64,000 bases of DNA from Maritalea myrionectae DSM 19524 (GCF_000423365.1 NZ_AUHV01000002.1:248001-312000); one strand, 5' to 3'; shown: positions 25,962-34,547, counted from the first letter of the stretch. The notes: generated by a model from the sequence alone, not told the origin. Made by a program: numbers and translations.

Positions 25962-27197
25962 TTAAGACGTGCCAAATTTCAACAATTTGATGGCGTCAAA
26001 ATCGTGCACACCGCCGCCCACGCGTTTGGTGGTGTAGAACAACACATATGGCTTGGCGGAATATGGATCGCGGATCACATTGACGCCCTGGCGGTCAACA
26101 ATCAGATAGCCGCGGCGGAAATCGCCAAACGCAATAGGTGTCGCATCAGCGGCAATGTCGGGCATGTCTTCCGCTTCCACCAAGTTGAAGCCCATAAAAT
26201 TGGCATTACCGCCAGGCTGGGTGGCGGGTTGCCACAAATAATTGCCATCAGCGTCCTTGAGTTTGCGCAAAGCAGCTTGCGTCGTGCGGTTCATCAGCCA
26301 GCTTGCATTTTGGCGATATCCGGCCTTAAGGGTGTAGACCAAATCGATCAGCACATCGCTTTCGTCCGCTGCGGGCAGATCTCCGGCAACACCGGTAACA
26401 TTGTAGCCCAAATTGCCCCAGCTCCAGCTGCCTTCCGCCACTTGAGGGGTGGACAAAAAGCCCGTCGGCTTTTTCACGCCGTCGCCAATGATAAAGGCTG
26501 TTGTTTCTTGCTCAGCAAATGCCGTTTCAACTTCGTCGGCGATCCAGCGCTCCACATCCACCGCTGCATCATCCAAAAAGCTCGCGGTTGCGGCGGGCAT
26601 GGCGTAAAGCTCGGTGGTTGGAAACTCAATTTCGGCCAGTGTTTGGCTGTTGGTTTCGGGCCGCGCGTCAGCTTCGCCCACCCAGCCCACAGCTGGTCCA
26701 GTGATGGACACGGGCTTCTTATAAATTGAAGACGACACTTGCCGCACGCTGGCGATGGCGCGGATAGGAGAAATCGCTGTTAGGCGACGGGTAATGTCAG
26801 TGTCCGTCTCGTCCGGCACCAAATAACCGCCATCTGGGTTGGACCCAATGGAGAGCGACTTTTCCTCGCCCTTTCGCACATAGGCAGAAAAGGCATCCTT
26901 ATATTCGCCATCCAGGAACGGTGCAGCCTCTTGGCCGAGCGTTGGGCGCAAAGACTTCGCAACCATGCGGTCCATGCTTTGCTTTTGGCTGTCCATCGCG
27001 GCGTTCAGTCGATCCAGCTTTTGATCAAACAACACATCGTCACGTTGTTTTTCCAGGTTGCTCAATCGCTCGTCATTGGTGGATTTGAACTCTTCAAAAG
27101 CGCCCATAAAATCGTCAAACATGGCGCTGATTGATCCATCATCGGTCGCGCCTGTGTGCGCTTTGACTTCGAGATCGGTTTGATTGGTTTTGCTCAT
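25962..27197 (-). CDS. GTA gp5, HK97-fold major capsid protein
   Basis: The 411-residue protein is the capsid subunit. An N-terminal, charged coiled-coil scaffold domain (about residues 25-105) is followed by the HK97 fold with GYLVPDETDTDITRRL, GDGVKKPTGFL and the C-terminal GDFRRGYLIVDRQGV. The scaffold part is expected to be cut off by the gp4 protease encoded just upstream, as in RcGTA. Highly expressed in producing cells if the terminator after it is active. Confidence 0.96.
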   Translation of the reverse strand: MSKTNQTDLEVKAHTGATDDGSISAMFDDFMGAFEEFKSTNDERLSNLEKQRDDVLFDQKLDRLNAAMDSQKQSMDRMVAKSLRPTLGQEAAPFLDGEYKDAFSAYVRKGEEKSLSIGSNPDGGYLVPDETDTDITRRLTAISPIRAIASVRQVSSSIYKKPVSITGPAVGWVGEADARPETNSQTLAEIEFPTTELYAMPAATASFLDDAAVDVERWIADEVETAFAEQETTAFIIGDGVKKPTGFLSTPQVAEGSWSWGNLGYNVTGVAGDLPAADESDVLIDLVYTLKAGYRQNASWLMNRTTQAALRKLKDADGNYLWQPATQPGGNANFMGFNLVEAEDMPDIAADATPIAFGDFRRGYLIVDRQGVNVIRDPYSAKPYVLFYTTKRVGGGVHDFDAIKLLKFGTS

Positions 27198-27206
27198 TTG
27201 TGGTCC

Positions 27207-27692
27207 TTAAGGTTTGGAGGCAAAAATTTGACTGGTCCGGCGCAATTGTTGCGCTAGGTCGGCGGGGTGAATGCGTGCGCTTTCAAGCATGGGAAATGTC
27301 ACCACGGAGATTTCCCACAAATCCACTTCCCACAACCGCCTTGGTTTCGATGCGTTGGCCCGGCTGGCCCGCACGGTGCGAAATCCAATGGACAATCCAT
27401 CGACGCTGCCATGCTCGATCAGCGCTGCCAGCGCGTCAGATCGCGGTACTTTTGACGTGAGTTGGCCGCGCACTTTCAGCCCGATGTCGGTTTCAAAAAT
27501 GTCGAACCATCGGCCAATTGGCTCTTTCGGGTCATGCTGAAACAGCATGCGTACTTGGCGAGCAGGTCGATTTTTGAGGCTTTTCGCAAACGCGCCGGGC
27601 ATCACCACGTCGCCACCTTTATCGATCTTGCCAAAAATGCTGGCATAGCCCTCAAATCGGCCAGACGCGCTGATGGTTATGCTGCGGCTCAA
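27207..27692 (-). CDS. GTA gp4, prohead protease
   Basis: The 161-residue protein is an HK97-family prohead serine protease. It has FEGYASIFGKIDKGGDVV, catalytic His53 in LFQHDP and catalytic Ser101 in GLSIGF. It removes the capsid scaffold domain during maturation. The start is a TTG at 27692 preceded by AAGGTGGTG. It overlaps the stop of the tiny upstream gene by 3 nt. Confidence 0.92.
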   Translation of the reverse strand: MSRSITISASGRFEGYASIFGKIDKGGDVVMPGAFAKSLKNRPARQVRMLFQHDPKEPIGRWFDIFETDIGLKVRGQLTSKVPRSDALAALIEHGSVDGLSIGFRTVRASRANASKPRRLWEVDLWEISVVTFPMLESARIHPADLAQQLRRTSQIFASKP

Positions 27693-27841
27693 TGGCTCAC
27701 CACCTTGCGCAATCGTGGCGAGCGGCGACGCGCCTTCATCGCCATCAAGTTTTGGGCGAATTGCCGGAATGTCTGCTGCGCATCCTGCTTTGAAATATGC
27801 TCATTGTTCGATGATTTGAAAAATTGCTTTAAAAAACGCAT
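27689..27841 (-). CDS. Tiny 50-residue gene between GTA gp3.5 and gp4
   Basis: An ATG at 27841 behind a good ribosome site (GGGAGCTAAAC) opens a 50-codon frame. It ends in TGA at 27689, three bases into the TTG start of gp4. The protein starts MRFLKQFFKSSNNEHI and is very basic toward its C-terminus (KARRRSPRLRKVV), with no membrane helix. Tight coupling on both sides supports expression. I do not recognise it. It may assist head assembly or bind DNA or the protease, but no function can be read from the sequence. Confidence 0.6.
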   Translation of the reverse strand: MRFLKQFFKSSNNEHISKQDAQQTFRQFAQNLMAMKARRRSPRLRKVVSH

Positions 27842-27843
27842 GT

Positions 27844-28032
27844 TTAGCTCCCGTTTTTGAAAAGTCGATTCAGGGCCGCGATTTCTTGTACAAACAGGTT
27901 GAAACGACGGTGGGCATCAGCCAATTGCCGCATGTTCCAAACCAGCAGCGTCGAGGCACCGCTTGCCCATAAAAAAAGCGCTAAATGCGCCAAATCTCCG
28001 CGTTCAATGATGGTGGATGTAAGTTCACTCAT
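27844..28032 (-). CDS. GTA gp3.5, head formation protein (rcc01685 family)
   Basis: This 62-residue protein has one hydrophobic helix (HLALFLWASGASTLLVW) between charged ends and matches the small GTA head formation protein between portal and protease in RcGTA. It overlaps the portal gene by 8 nt (ATGAGTGA). Its precise role in head assembly is not known. Confidence 0.85.
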   Translation of the reverse strand: MSELTSTIIERGDLAHLALFLWASGASTLLVWNMRQLADAHRRFNLFVQEIAALNRLFKNGS

Positions 28033-29209
28033 GGTCCTCCCCTTCGTGGTGTTGTGGGCGAAAGCCCATCAATTCGCGCTTTTCGGCGCGGGTTAGTGCG
28101 TTGAGGCCGTCGATTTGCGCCCAACCTGAAAGGCGCTCCATGGCAATGGCTTCGATAGCTTCAAAATCTGGTTTGATGTGCAGTTCTTGATCAAAATGTT
28201 CGCTCAGCCATTGGCCCAGCGCTGCCGAAATGCGTGTCATCAGCGGGATCATGGTTTGGCGCCAAAAGGCACGGTTTGCCTCGCGATAATTGGCGTAGGT
28301 ATTGTCGCCGGGCAGGCACAGCATCATGGGCGGCACGCCAAATGCTGTGGCAATGTCGCGGGCGGCACTGTCTTTTGCCGCCAGAAAATCCATGTCGCGT
28401 GGCGAATAGCCGATCGACTTCCAGTCAAGGCCACCCTCAAGCACCATGGGGCGACCAGCGTTGGCTGCCCCTTGAAACCCATCCGCCAGCTCGGTTTTGA
28501 GCCGCGCAAACTGCTCATCACTCAGATTGCCATGTTGCGCATTGTAGACCAGCGCCCCCGAGGGACGCGCCGCATTGTCCAACAACGCCTTGTGCCAATC
28601 GCAGGCGCTGTTGTGTGTTTCGATCGCCTGCATTGCCGCTGCCGCTGGGGCGAGCCCCGTATGGTCACTCAGCGGGTGCAGATTTTTTAAATGCAGCAAG
28701 GTATGTCCTTGCGCGCCCTCAGCTTTGATTTTTCGTTTGTGGCCATCGACTTGATAGATATAGGCGTTAACCCAACCATCTTTGCCCACACATGGGGTCA
28801 CACGGTCTGGCCGCAACACAAACATTTGCGCCAACTCATCCACCCGCACCATCTCGATATAGGCACTGCCCGCCAGCAACATGTAGGTGATCAATTCTTC
28901 CGTCAGGTCGGGCCAACTGGTTTCATTGTTTGGGCGGCTTAAAAGCGCCAAAGCCGGATGATTGCTTTGCTTCTTTCCATCTTGCATCAGGTGCAATGGC
29001 ACGCGCGAAGCGCTTTCGGCGATTAACCGCACGGCGCGATAGGCAACAGGATTGCCCATCATGCCCAGCTTGGCATGGGCGGCGAAGTTTTTGGCCGACC
29101 ATTGTGCCGATTGTTGCCGCATCAACGTGACGAAGGAACTGTTCGCCGCCTTTGTTTCGGGCACAGGCGTACGGTGTCGGCCGCGCCAGCGGTCGATCCA
29201 TGAAACCAT
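28025..29209 (-). CDS. GTA gp3, portal protein (HK97 type)
   Basis: The 394-residue protein forms the dodecameric ring through which DNA is packed. Recognisable segments are MGNPVAYRAVRLIAES, the wing-region block LLAGSAYIEM and the crown-region AFGVPPMMLCLPGDNTY. The start at 29209 follows GGAG by 8 nt; a longer reading adds 19 residues without family similarity. It lies 19 nt after the terminase gene. Confidence 0.94.
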   Translation of the reverse strand: MVSWIDRWRGRHRTPVPETKAANSSFVTLMRQQSAQWSAKNFAAHAKLGMMGNPVAYRAVRLIAESASRVPLHLMQDGKKQSNHPALALLSRPNNETSWPDLTEELITYMLLAGSAYIEMVRVDELAQMFVLRPDRVTPCVGKDGWVNAYIYQVDGHKRKIKAEGAQGHTLLHLKNLHPLSDHTGLAPAAAAMQAIETHNSACDWHKALLDNAARPSGALVYNAQHGNLSDEQFARLKTELADGFQGAANAGRPMVLEGGLDWKSIGYSPRDMDFLAAKDSAARDIATAFGVPPMMLCLPGDNTYANYREANRAFWRQTMIPLMTRISAALGQWLSEHFDQELHIKPDFEAIEAIAMERLSGWAQIDGLNALTRAEKRELMGFRPQHHEGEDHE

Positions 29210-29228
29210 GATGATGTCTCCAATATAC

Positions 29229-30497
29229 TTAGAAGTTGCGGATGCGCGGGCGTGTGTCGCCACCAAGCGCGAGTTCGGTTATTGCCCACACAAGGGCATC
29301 CATACGGTCAGGCGAACCTTTGGCGTTGGTGCCCGGCGCAAAGGCACACATTTCATCTTCCAGTTCGCGCAAATCGCCCACATGGCGCACCAGGCCGCGC
29401 TCATAAAGCAGTGCGACAGGTTCAGCGCGGGCAAACTTGCCGCGATGGGCGCGCACTTGTTTGAGCGGCAAGGTGGGTGCCAATTGCTTGAGGTTTAGCC
29501 CCACCAGATCACCGCCCTGGTTGGTCTCTGCCACCACCAGATCCGCGTCGAACTGCTCGAACGCGCGGATCACTTTACGCGCCCATTTCAGTGCTGGCGC
29601 TGGCTTAAACGACAAATCGGCCAACACAAAAGTTGTCTCTCCCAATTGCCCCGTCACCACAATTCCGCACTGGTCAGAGTGCTTGTTGCTCGTCACAGGC
29701 GGATCGACGGCGATAATCACGCGGTCAAATTGGGTTGGCGCAGTTGCGCGTATTTGATCTAATTGATCGTGACTCCAAAGCGCGCCGTCGATCGTCTCCA
29801 CCAGTTCGCCCTCCAGCTCCTGCCGTCCCAAGCGTGTGCCCGCATATTTCGCGGTGACCGTGGTGAAAAAGTTTGGTGCCAAATTGTGGGCATTGTCTGT
29901 GGTGCGGGCATGGGTGACCACACAATTTGGGTCTGCCATCAGTGCTTTGAGCGCCGGAATGGGGCGCGGCGTTGTCGTGACCAATTGCTGTGGATTCTCG
30001 CCTACTCGGAGAGCGAATTGCAGCATATCCCAGCACATTTGCGGGTCTGGCCATTTACAAAATTCATCGGCCCAGGCCGCCGCAAATTGTGGCCCGCGCA
30101 ATGCGTCCGGGTCGTGCGCCGAAAACAATTTTGCAATCGCCCCGTTTGGCCATTCCAACTCGCCGCGTGATTTGTGAAACACCGGCCGCTGGTCCGCCGG
30201 GTGGATTTGCAGGAGGCCGGAAACGCCCTCAATCATCACGGCGCGGGCATCAGCTATATCCTCGCCCACAAGCGCAATCGGGCTAACCGCCTGTTGGTTC
30301 AGGCCCAGTGCCTTTTCGCGCACCCATTCGGCCCCAGCGCGTGTTTTACCCGCCCCGCGGCCACCCAGCAGCAACCATGTCAGCCAATTTCCTTGAGGGG
30401 CAAGCTGATCAGGCCGCGCCCAAAATCGCCAGTCATGCGCCAGCGCGCGCACCTCCTCATCGCTGAGGTCGGCAATAATCTGTTTATTTCGCGTCAC
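29229..30497 (-). CDS. GTA gp2, large terminase
   Basis: The 422-residue packaging motor has an N-terminal ATPase with Walker A GGRGAGKT and Walker B AAWADEF, and a C-terminal RNase H-like nuclease with its first acidic residue in IIAVDPP and another in VVAETNQGG. It cuts and pumps host DNA into the head by a headful mechanism in GTAs. A GTG at 30497 is taken as start; a TTG at 30521 would add 8 residues. Either start lies inside gp1. Confidence 0.93.
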   Translation of the reverse strand: MTRNKQIIADLSDEEVRALAHDWRFWARPDQLAPQGNWLTWLLLGGRGAGKTRAGAEWVREKALGLNQQAVSPIALVGEDIADARAVMIEGVSGLLQIHPADQRPVFHKSRGELEWPNGAIAKLFSAHDPDALRGPQFAAAWADEFCKWPDPQMCWDMLQFALRVGENPQQLVTTTPRPIPALKALMADPNCVVTHARTTDNAHNLAPNFFTTVTAKYAGTRLGRQELEGELVETIDGALWSHDQLDQIRATAPTQFDRVIIAVDPPVTSNKHSDQCGIVVTGQLGETTFVLADLSFKPAPALKWARKVIRAFEQFDADLVVAETNQGGDLVGLNLKQLAPTLPLKQVRAHRGKFARAEPVALLYERGLVRHVGDLRELEDEMCAFAPGTNAKGSPDRMDALVWAITELALGGDTRPRIRNF

Positions 30498-30942
30498 AGC
30501 GCAACGTATCGATCCGGTCAAGAATGCGTTGACGTAAAGCGGTCAACTCTTTTGGCGATGGCGTGGCCGTTTTCTTCGTTTCTCCCGCCGTGTCGTCCGC
30601 CTTGTCAAACAGCTTGAGCAAATTGGCAATCGCCGTCAGGTCAGCGGTTTTGGCCCCTGCCAAGTCCTGTTCGATTTCACTCAGTTTGAGGTCCAAAATC
30701 GTGGCTAGACGTTGGCGGAAACCATCAGCATTGAGGCGCTTCTTACGATGCGTGCGTTTTTCCCATTTTTGGTGACACGCTCGGGCATAAAGCGTCGCTG
30801 GCGATAAATCGTAGGTAGTGCAAATTTCGCTCACCCGCATGTCGGTTGATTGGTAGGCCTGCTTGATCGCGTCCCACTCCGCCTCGCTACGTTTCAATTC
30901 ATTTTCCCAATAAAAAACCCGCCTTTTGGGGCGGGTGTGCAT
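30484..30942 (-). CDS. GTA gp1, small terminase-like protein
   Basis: The 152-residue protein has an N-terminal helix-turn-helix (DMRVSEICTTYDLSPATLYAR), a central coiled helix and a charged C-terminus. It corresponds to GTA gp1, which serves as the small terminase and delivers DNA to gp2. The ATG at 30942 lies directly after the stop codon of a 17-codon leader and only 3 nt before a terminator hairpin. If that start is used, the first 13 residues are encoded by the terminator. A TTG at 30897, beyond the hairpin, is a plausible alternative. Confidence 0.82.
   Translation of the reverse strand: MHTRPKRRVFYWENELKRSEAEWDAIKQAYQSTDMRVSEICTTYDLSPATLYARACHQKWEKRTHRKKRLNADGFRQRLATILDLKLSEIEQDLAGAKTADLTAIANLLKLFDKADDTAGETKKTATPSPKELTALRQRILDRIDTLRCDAK
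30911..30936 (-). terminator. Intrinsic terminator at the head of the GTA cluster
   Basis: On the minus strand a 7-bp stem (ACCCGCC against GGCGGGT) with a 6-nt loop is followed directly by TTTTTTATT. The stem occupies 30917-30936. It sits between the only visible promoter and nearly all of gp1. It would end transcripts arriving from the DUF4336 gene and transcripts started at the 31003-31031 promoter, making it an attenuator for the GTA operon. Confidence 0.85.
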
Positions 30943-30996
30943 TCAATAATATCTGGTGGCTTGCGCCTTATGTGTTGGCCGCACTTCTTCGACCAT
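30943..30996 (-). CDS. 17-residue leader ORF before GTA gp1
   Basis: The ATG at 30996 falls at the expected transcription start of the upstream promoter, so translation would be leaderless. The frame encodes MVEEVRPTHKAQATRYY and ends in TGA, followed at once and in the same frame by the gp1 ATG. Its last codons are close to the terminator hairpin. It has no run of one amino acid, so classical amino-acid attenuation is not obvious. Expression is not proven. Confidence 0.4.
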   Translation of the reverse strand: MVEEVRPTHKAQATRYY

Positions 30997-31002
30997 ATCC
31001 AA

Positions 31003-31031
31003 ACACTAGCAAATGAGCGTCACGCTGTCAA
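31003..31031 (-). promoter_or_regulatory. Consensus sigma-70 promoter with operator-like palindrome, GTA cluster
   Basis: The minus strand has a perfect -35 box TTGACA (31026-31031), a 17-nt spacer and a -10 box TAGTGT (31003-31008). An 11-nt palindrome AGCGTCACGCT (31016-31026) fills the space next to the -35 box and could be bound by a repressor or activator. The start of transcription should be near 30996. Confidence 0.7.
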
Positions 31032-31061
31032 GGACAATTTTCCTATTACAAGACTTTTTTC

Positions 31062-31754
31062 TCATTTCAACCAATTGAAGGCATCTTTGATAAATTGCTG
31101 TCCGTTGCTGTGCACCGGCGTACCATGAGCCATCAGCACCTTCTCGCTGGGCCAACTTTCGATTTTATCAATGGCTTGTCGCGCGGCTTTTCGATCTTTG
31201 AAGGCCAACCGGAATTTGCGCGGCACAGTCGGTTGATCCTCGGTCATTAAATCTAGCATCGCCACTATTCTGCGCCAGCCTCGATACCAATCCTTTGGCA
31301 TTTGTTGCAGCAGGTCGGTAAATAAAACCGTGCGGCTTTTGCGATGATAGAATACCACTTCATTGGTTAAAACATTGCCATCTGCCACCACCTGATCGAT
31401 TTGGTCGACCCATTCCATGTTCGGCGTATCACCCAAAATGCCATCAAATTTTAGATCTTCCCGTTTGGAGACTAAACCCGGCGCCGCGTAGAGCTTGGCC
31501 AATGGATAAGCGTGGCGCCATTCGGCTAGAAAGCTGTGATGTAAATTATTGGGTGCGATAAGGTATTTCACTTCACCTAGTTCGTTCACAGCATCGCGCA
31601 ACGCTTGATCTAGCTCTATAGGTGACCAGACAAACAAGCTCTGGTCGGCCAAGCGTATGACCGCCGCGCGTGTCGGATAGTGAAACCCTGCTGCTGCCAC
31701 GATCTCGGGGCCGTCGGTGATCCAAATGTCTTCCGCGAATTCCTCTAAAGTCAC
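31062..31754 (-). CDS. DUF4336 protein, metallo-beta-lactamase-like
   Basis: The 230-residue protein matches DUF4336, a family with a metallo-hydrolase-like fold found in bacteria and plants. It has VKYLIAPNNLHHSFLAEW, in which NNLHH recalls the metal-binding HxH loop, and a C-terminal HGTPV. No full HxHxDH motif is visible, so catalysis is uncertain. It is in the same direction as the YcgN gene and ends 66 nt before the GTA leader. It is not part of known GTA clusters. Confidence 0.85.
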   Translation of the reverse strand: MTLEEFAEDIWITDGPEIVAAAGFHYPTRAAVIRLADQSLFVWSPIELDQALRDAVNELGEVKYLIAPNNLHHSFLAEWRHAYPLAKLYAAPGLVSKREDLKFDGILGDTPNMEWVDQIDQVVADGNVLTNEVVFYHRKSRTVLFTDLLQQMPKDWYRGWRRIVAMLDLMTEDQPTVPRKFRLAFKDRKAARQAIDKIESWPSEKVLMAHGTPVHSNGQQFIKDAFNWLK

Positions 31755-31785
31755 AATAAATCCCCGCTCTGTTGCAACTTAAACG

Positions 31786-32253
31786 CTATTCGTCGCCTTC
31801 TGGTTCCGCAGTAGGGTCAAATTCGGGCCAGCCAACGATATGGTCTTCCCACTCATCTTCGCCCACCAATTCCTCGTTCACCGCACGATCTTTGACTGAA
31901 ATGCCCGCTTGATGCACCGTTTCGGTCGTTCCCGAGACCAGCGGGTGCCACCATGCAAGTCCCTTACCTTCAAGCAAACGGCGGTAGGCGCAAGTTACGG
32001 GCATCCATTTAATCTCGCGCACATTTTGCGGCGTCAGCTTGATACAATCGGGCACCAGCTTTTGGCGGTCCATATATTGGGTGCAGCTACAATCATTGGT
32101 GTCCATCAATTTGCAGTGCACGTCAGACGTCACAATTTGACCCGTGTCCTCGTCTTCCAGCTTGATCAGGCAGCACCGGGCGCAACCGTCACACAGGGCT
32201 TCCCACTCGCTATCGCTCATATCGTCGAGGGATTTTTCTTCCCAAAAATTCAT
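31786..32253 (-). CDS. YcgN-family cysteine cluster protein (UPF0260)
   Basis: The 155-residue protein has the cysteine pattern of UPF0260: CDGCARCC near residue 21, then DVHCKLMD, CSCTQY, DCIKL and CAYRRLLEGKGLAWWHPL. The cysteines suggest a metal or Fe-S centre, but no function is established. It is divergently transcribed from the penicillin-binding protein gene and probably forms a unit with the DUF4336 gene 32 nt downstream. Confidence 0.92.
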   Translation of the reverse strand: MNFWEEKSLDDMSDSEWEALCDGCARCCLIKLEDEDTGQIVTSDVHCKLMDTNDCSCTQYMDRQKLVPDCIKLTPQNVREIKWMPVTCAYRRLLEGKGLAWWHPLVSGTTETVHQAGISVKDRAVNEELVGEDEWEDHIVGWPEFDPTAEPEGDE

Positions 32254-32333
32254 TGTAATTCGCCTGTGTTTTTGCTCAAAAATGGGTCAACATATGTTAT
32301 GTCTGTGCTTTGGGTAGAAGCGCTTAGCACTTT

Positions 32334-34547
32334 TTGGTGCAAAAAGCAGCAAATTTACTGAGTGGTGAATCGGTGCAAGATCCGTTTTATACAAAGACAA
32401 AGCGTAAAAAGGCGTCGCAGTTTATTCGGTTCGACGCTTGGCTCGATTCTTCACTTTATGACTTTTTCCAATCCTTGGGCCGTGGCTACCAAACCTTCAG
32501 CGATATCATGGCCAAATTCAAGGTCACCGGGTTTCGTCGGCTCATTGTTGAGCTGGTTTCAGATGGCTTGAGTTTTTTCGCCATGGGCCTTGTTTTGATG
32601 GCGGCGTTGGCCCTGCCCTCTTTTAACGCGACAGCCAGCGGCGAGTTCAACCAGGCTGAGGATTATTCGGTCATCTTTTTGGATCGATATGGCAATGAAA
32701 TTGGCCGGCGCGGCATCCGCACGGACGATTCCGTGCCGCTCGAAACGCTGCCGACCTATATGATCCAGGCTGCGCTGGCCACTGAAGATCGGCGTTTTTA
32801 CGACCATTTTGGCATCGACTTGGTGGGCATCACCCGGGCGATGATCACCAATGTGCGCGCCAACTCGGTGGTTGAAGGTGGCTCCTCAATTACCCAACAA
32901 TTGGCGAAAAACCTGTTTTTGACTTCGGAGCGCACGTTCGAGCGTAAGATTAAAGAAGCCTTTTTGGCGCTCTGGCTCGAGACCCACTACACCAAAGATC
33001 AGATTTTGAAGCTCTATTTTGACCGCGCCTATATGGGCGGCGGCAACTTTGGCGTGGCAGCGGCTGCCGAATATTATTTCGGCAAGAAGGTGCAGGACAT
33101 TTCCTTGTCAGAATCAGCGATGTTGGCCGGGCTCTTCAAAGCCCCAACCAAATATGCGCCGCATGTGGATTTGGCGGCAGCGCGCGGACGTGCCAATGAA
33201 GTGCTGACCAATATGGTGCAGGCCGGATTTCTCACTGAAGGTCAAGTCACCGCCGCACGGCGCGCGCCAGCCACGCCAATTGAACGACAAAATGAAATCG
33301 ACTCGCCCAACTATTTCCTGGATTGGGCATTTGAGAACGTCAAAGAGCTTGTTGCCGATGCGGATGACTCGGTCAGTTTCGTGGTGCGCACAACCATAGA
33401 TCCTGTGCTGCAAAGCCATGCCGAGGATAGTGTGAATTCAATTCTGCGGGAAGAAGGGCAAGCCTATCGCGTGAGCGAAGGCGCTATGGTGGTGCTGGAG
33501 CCAAATGGCGCCGTGCGCGCCATGGTGGGTGGCACAGATTATGGCAAAAGCCAGTTCAACCGGGCCACTAATCCCGAGCGGCAGCCTGGCTCCTCCTTTA
33601 AGCCATTCGTGTATGCGACAGCGCTTGAAACCGGGCGTTTCTCGCCCGACACAGTTATCAATGATGGGCCGATTTGCATTGGCGATTGGTGTCCGCGCAA
33701 TTATGGCCGATCTTATTCTGGTCGGGTGACCTTGAAAAACGCTTTGCGCCGCTCCATCAACACCGTGCCGGTGCGCTTGTCCCAATCTACAGGACGCGCG
33801 CCCATCGCGGAGTTGGCGCATAAAATGGGCATTGAAAATGATTTCCCGATAACACGTTCGTTGCCCTTGGGGGTGATTTCGACAAGTGTGATCGATATGG
33901 CCTCGTCCTATGCTGTGTTTGCCAATGGCGGTTTTCGCGCCAAAGCATATGGCATCAGCCGGATCACAACGTTGCGCGGCCAGAGCATTTACGATGCCAG
34001 AGATAACCCACCGCCGGAGCGGGTTTTAAGCGAACGCACGGTCACTGGCATGAACAATATGCTGCGCTCCGTTGTCACCGCGGGCACTGGTAGGCGCGCC
34101 GAGGTGCCTGGCACACCCGCTTCTGGCAAAACAGGCACCACCCAATCTTATCGGGACGCATGGTTTTGTGGCTATACGGGCAACTATGTCGCTGCGGTGT
34201 GGTATGGCAATGACAATTATAGCCGCACAAACAATCTGACAGGCGGGCGCCTGCCCGCGCAGACATGGCAGAAATTTATGGCCTACGCCCATTCAAACGT
34301 GGATATCAAGGATCTCCCCGGCGCAGATTTTGAGCGCATCGATACCCCAAGTGTTCCGGCAGACGGCATTGGCGAAGATGGCGAACCGGTGTTGCAACGC
34401 CCGCCGTCGCTGACCCCTCGTGCAGGTGAAAAACTGCGAGAACTCCATCGCCTATTTGATCAGTTGCACACATCGATTGAGGCCGAGAGCGCCCCGGACA
34501 ACCAGCGCCAAGCCGCGCTTGAAGATGGCGGAGCGGCCAAACTGTGA
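32334..34547 (+). CDS. Class A penicillin-binding protein (PBP1-type)
   Basis: Up to 737 residues, this bifunctional enzyme polymerises and cross-links peptidoglycan in the periplasm. It has a cytoplasmic head, a membrane helix (about residues 77-98) and a GT51 glycosyltransferase domain with catalytic Glu151 (ATEDRRFYDHFG) and ITQQLAKNLF. The transpeptidase domain has Ser420 in SSFK, SIN in RRSINTV and KTG in SGKTGTTQ. The start is uncertain: TTG at 32334, GTG at 32337, or a GTG at 32373. The stop overlaps the DUF1214 gene by 4 nt, so the three genes are likely one operon. Confidence 0.94.
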   Translation: MVQKAANLLSGESVQDPFYTKTKRKKASQFIRFDAWLDSSLYDFFQSLGRGYQTFSDIMAKFKVTGFRRLIVELVSDGLSFFAMGLVLMAALALPSFNATASGEFNQAEDYSVIFLDRYGNEIGRRGIRTDDSVPLETLPTYMIQAALATEDRRFYDHFGIDLVGITRAMITNVRANSVVEGGSSITQQLAKNLFLTSERTFERKIKEAFLALWLETHYTKDQILKLYFDRAYMGGGNFGVAAAAEYYFGKKVQDISLSESAMLAGLFKAPTKYAPHVDLAAARGRANEVLTNMVQAGFLTEGQVTAARRAPATPIERQNEIDSPNYFLDWAFENVKELVADADDSVSFVVRTTIDPVLQSHAEDSVNSILREEGQAYRVSEGAMVVLEPNGAVRAMVGGTDYGKSQFNRATNPERQPGSSFKPFVYATALETGRFSPDTVINDGPICIGDWCPRNYGRSYSGRVTLKNALRRSINTVPVRLSQSTGRAPIAELAHKMGIENDFPITRSLPLGVISTSVIDMASSYAVFANGGFRAKAYGISRITTLRGQSIYDARDNPPPERVLSERTVTGMNNMLRSVVTAGTGRRAEVPGTPASGKTGTTQSYRDAWFCGYTGNYVAAVWYGNDNYSRTNNLTGGRLPAQTWQKFMAYAHSNVDIKDLPGADFERIDTPSVPADGIGEDGEPVLQRPPSLTPRAGEKLRELHRLFDQLHTSIEAESAPDNQRQAALEDGGAAKL

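Noticed and set aside
15141-30942. Prophage
   Set aside because: No integrase, excisionase, replication, repressor or att site is seen, and gene order and gene families match Rhodobacter-type GTAs point by point.
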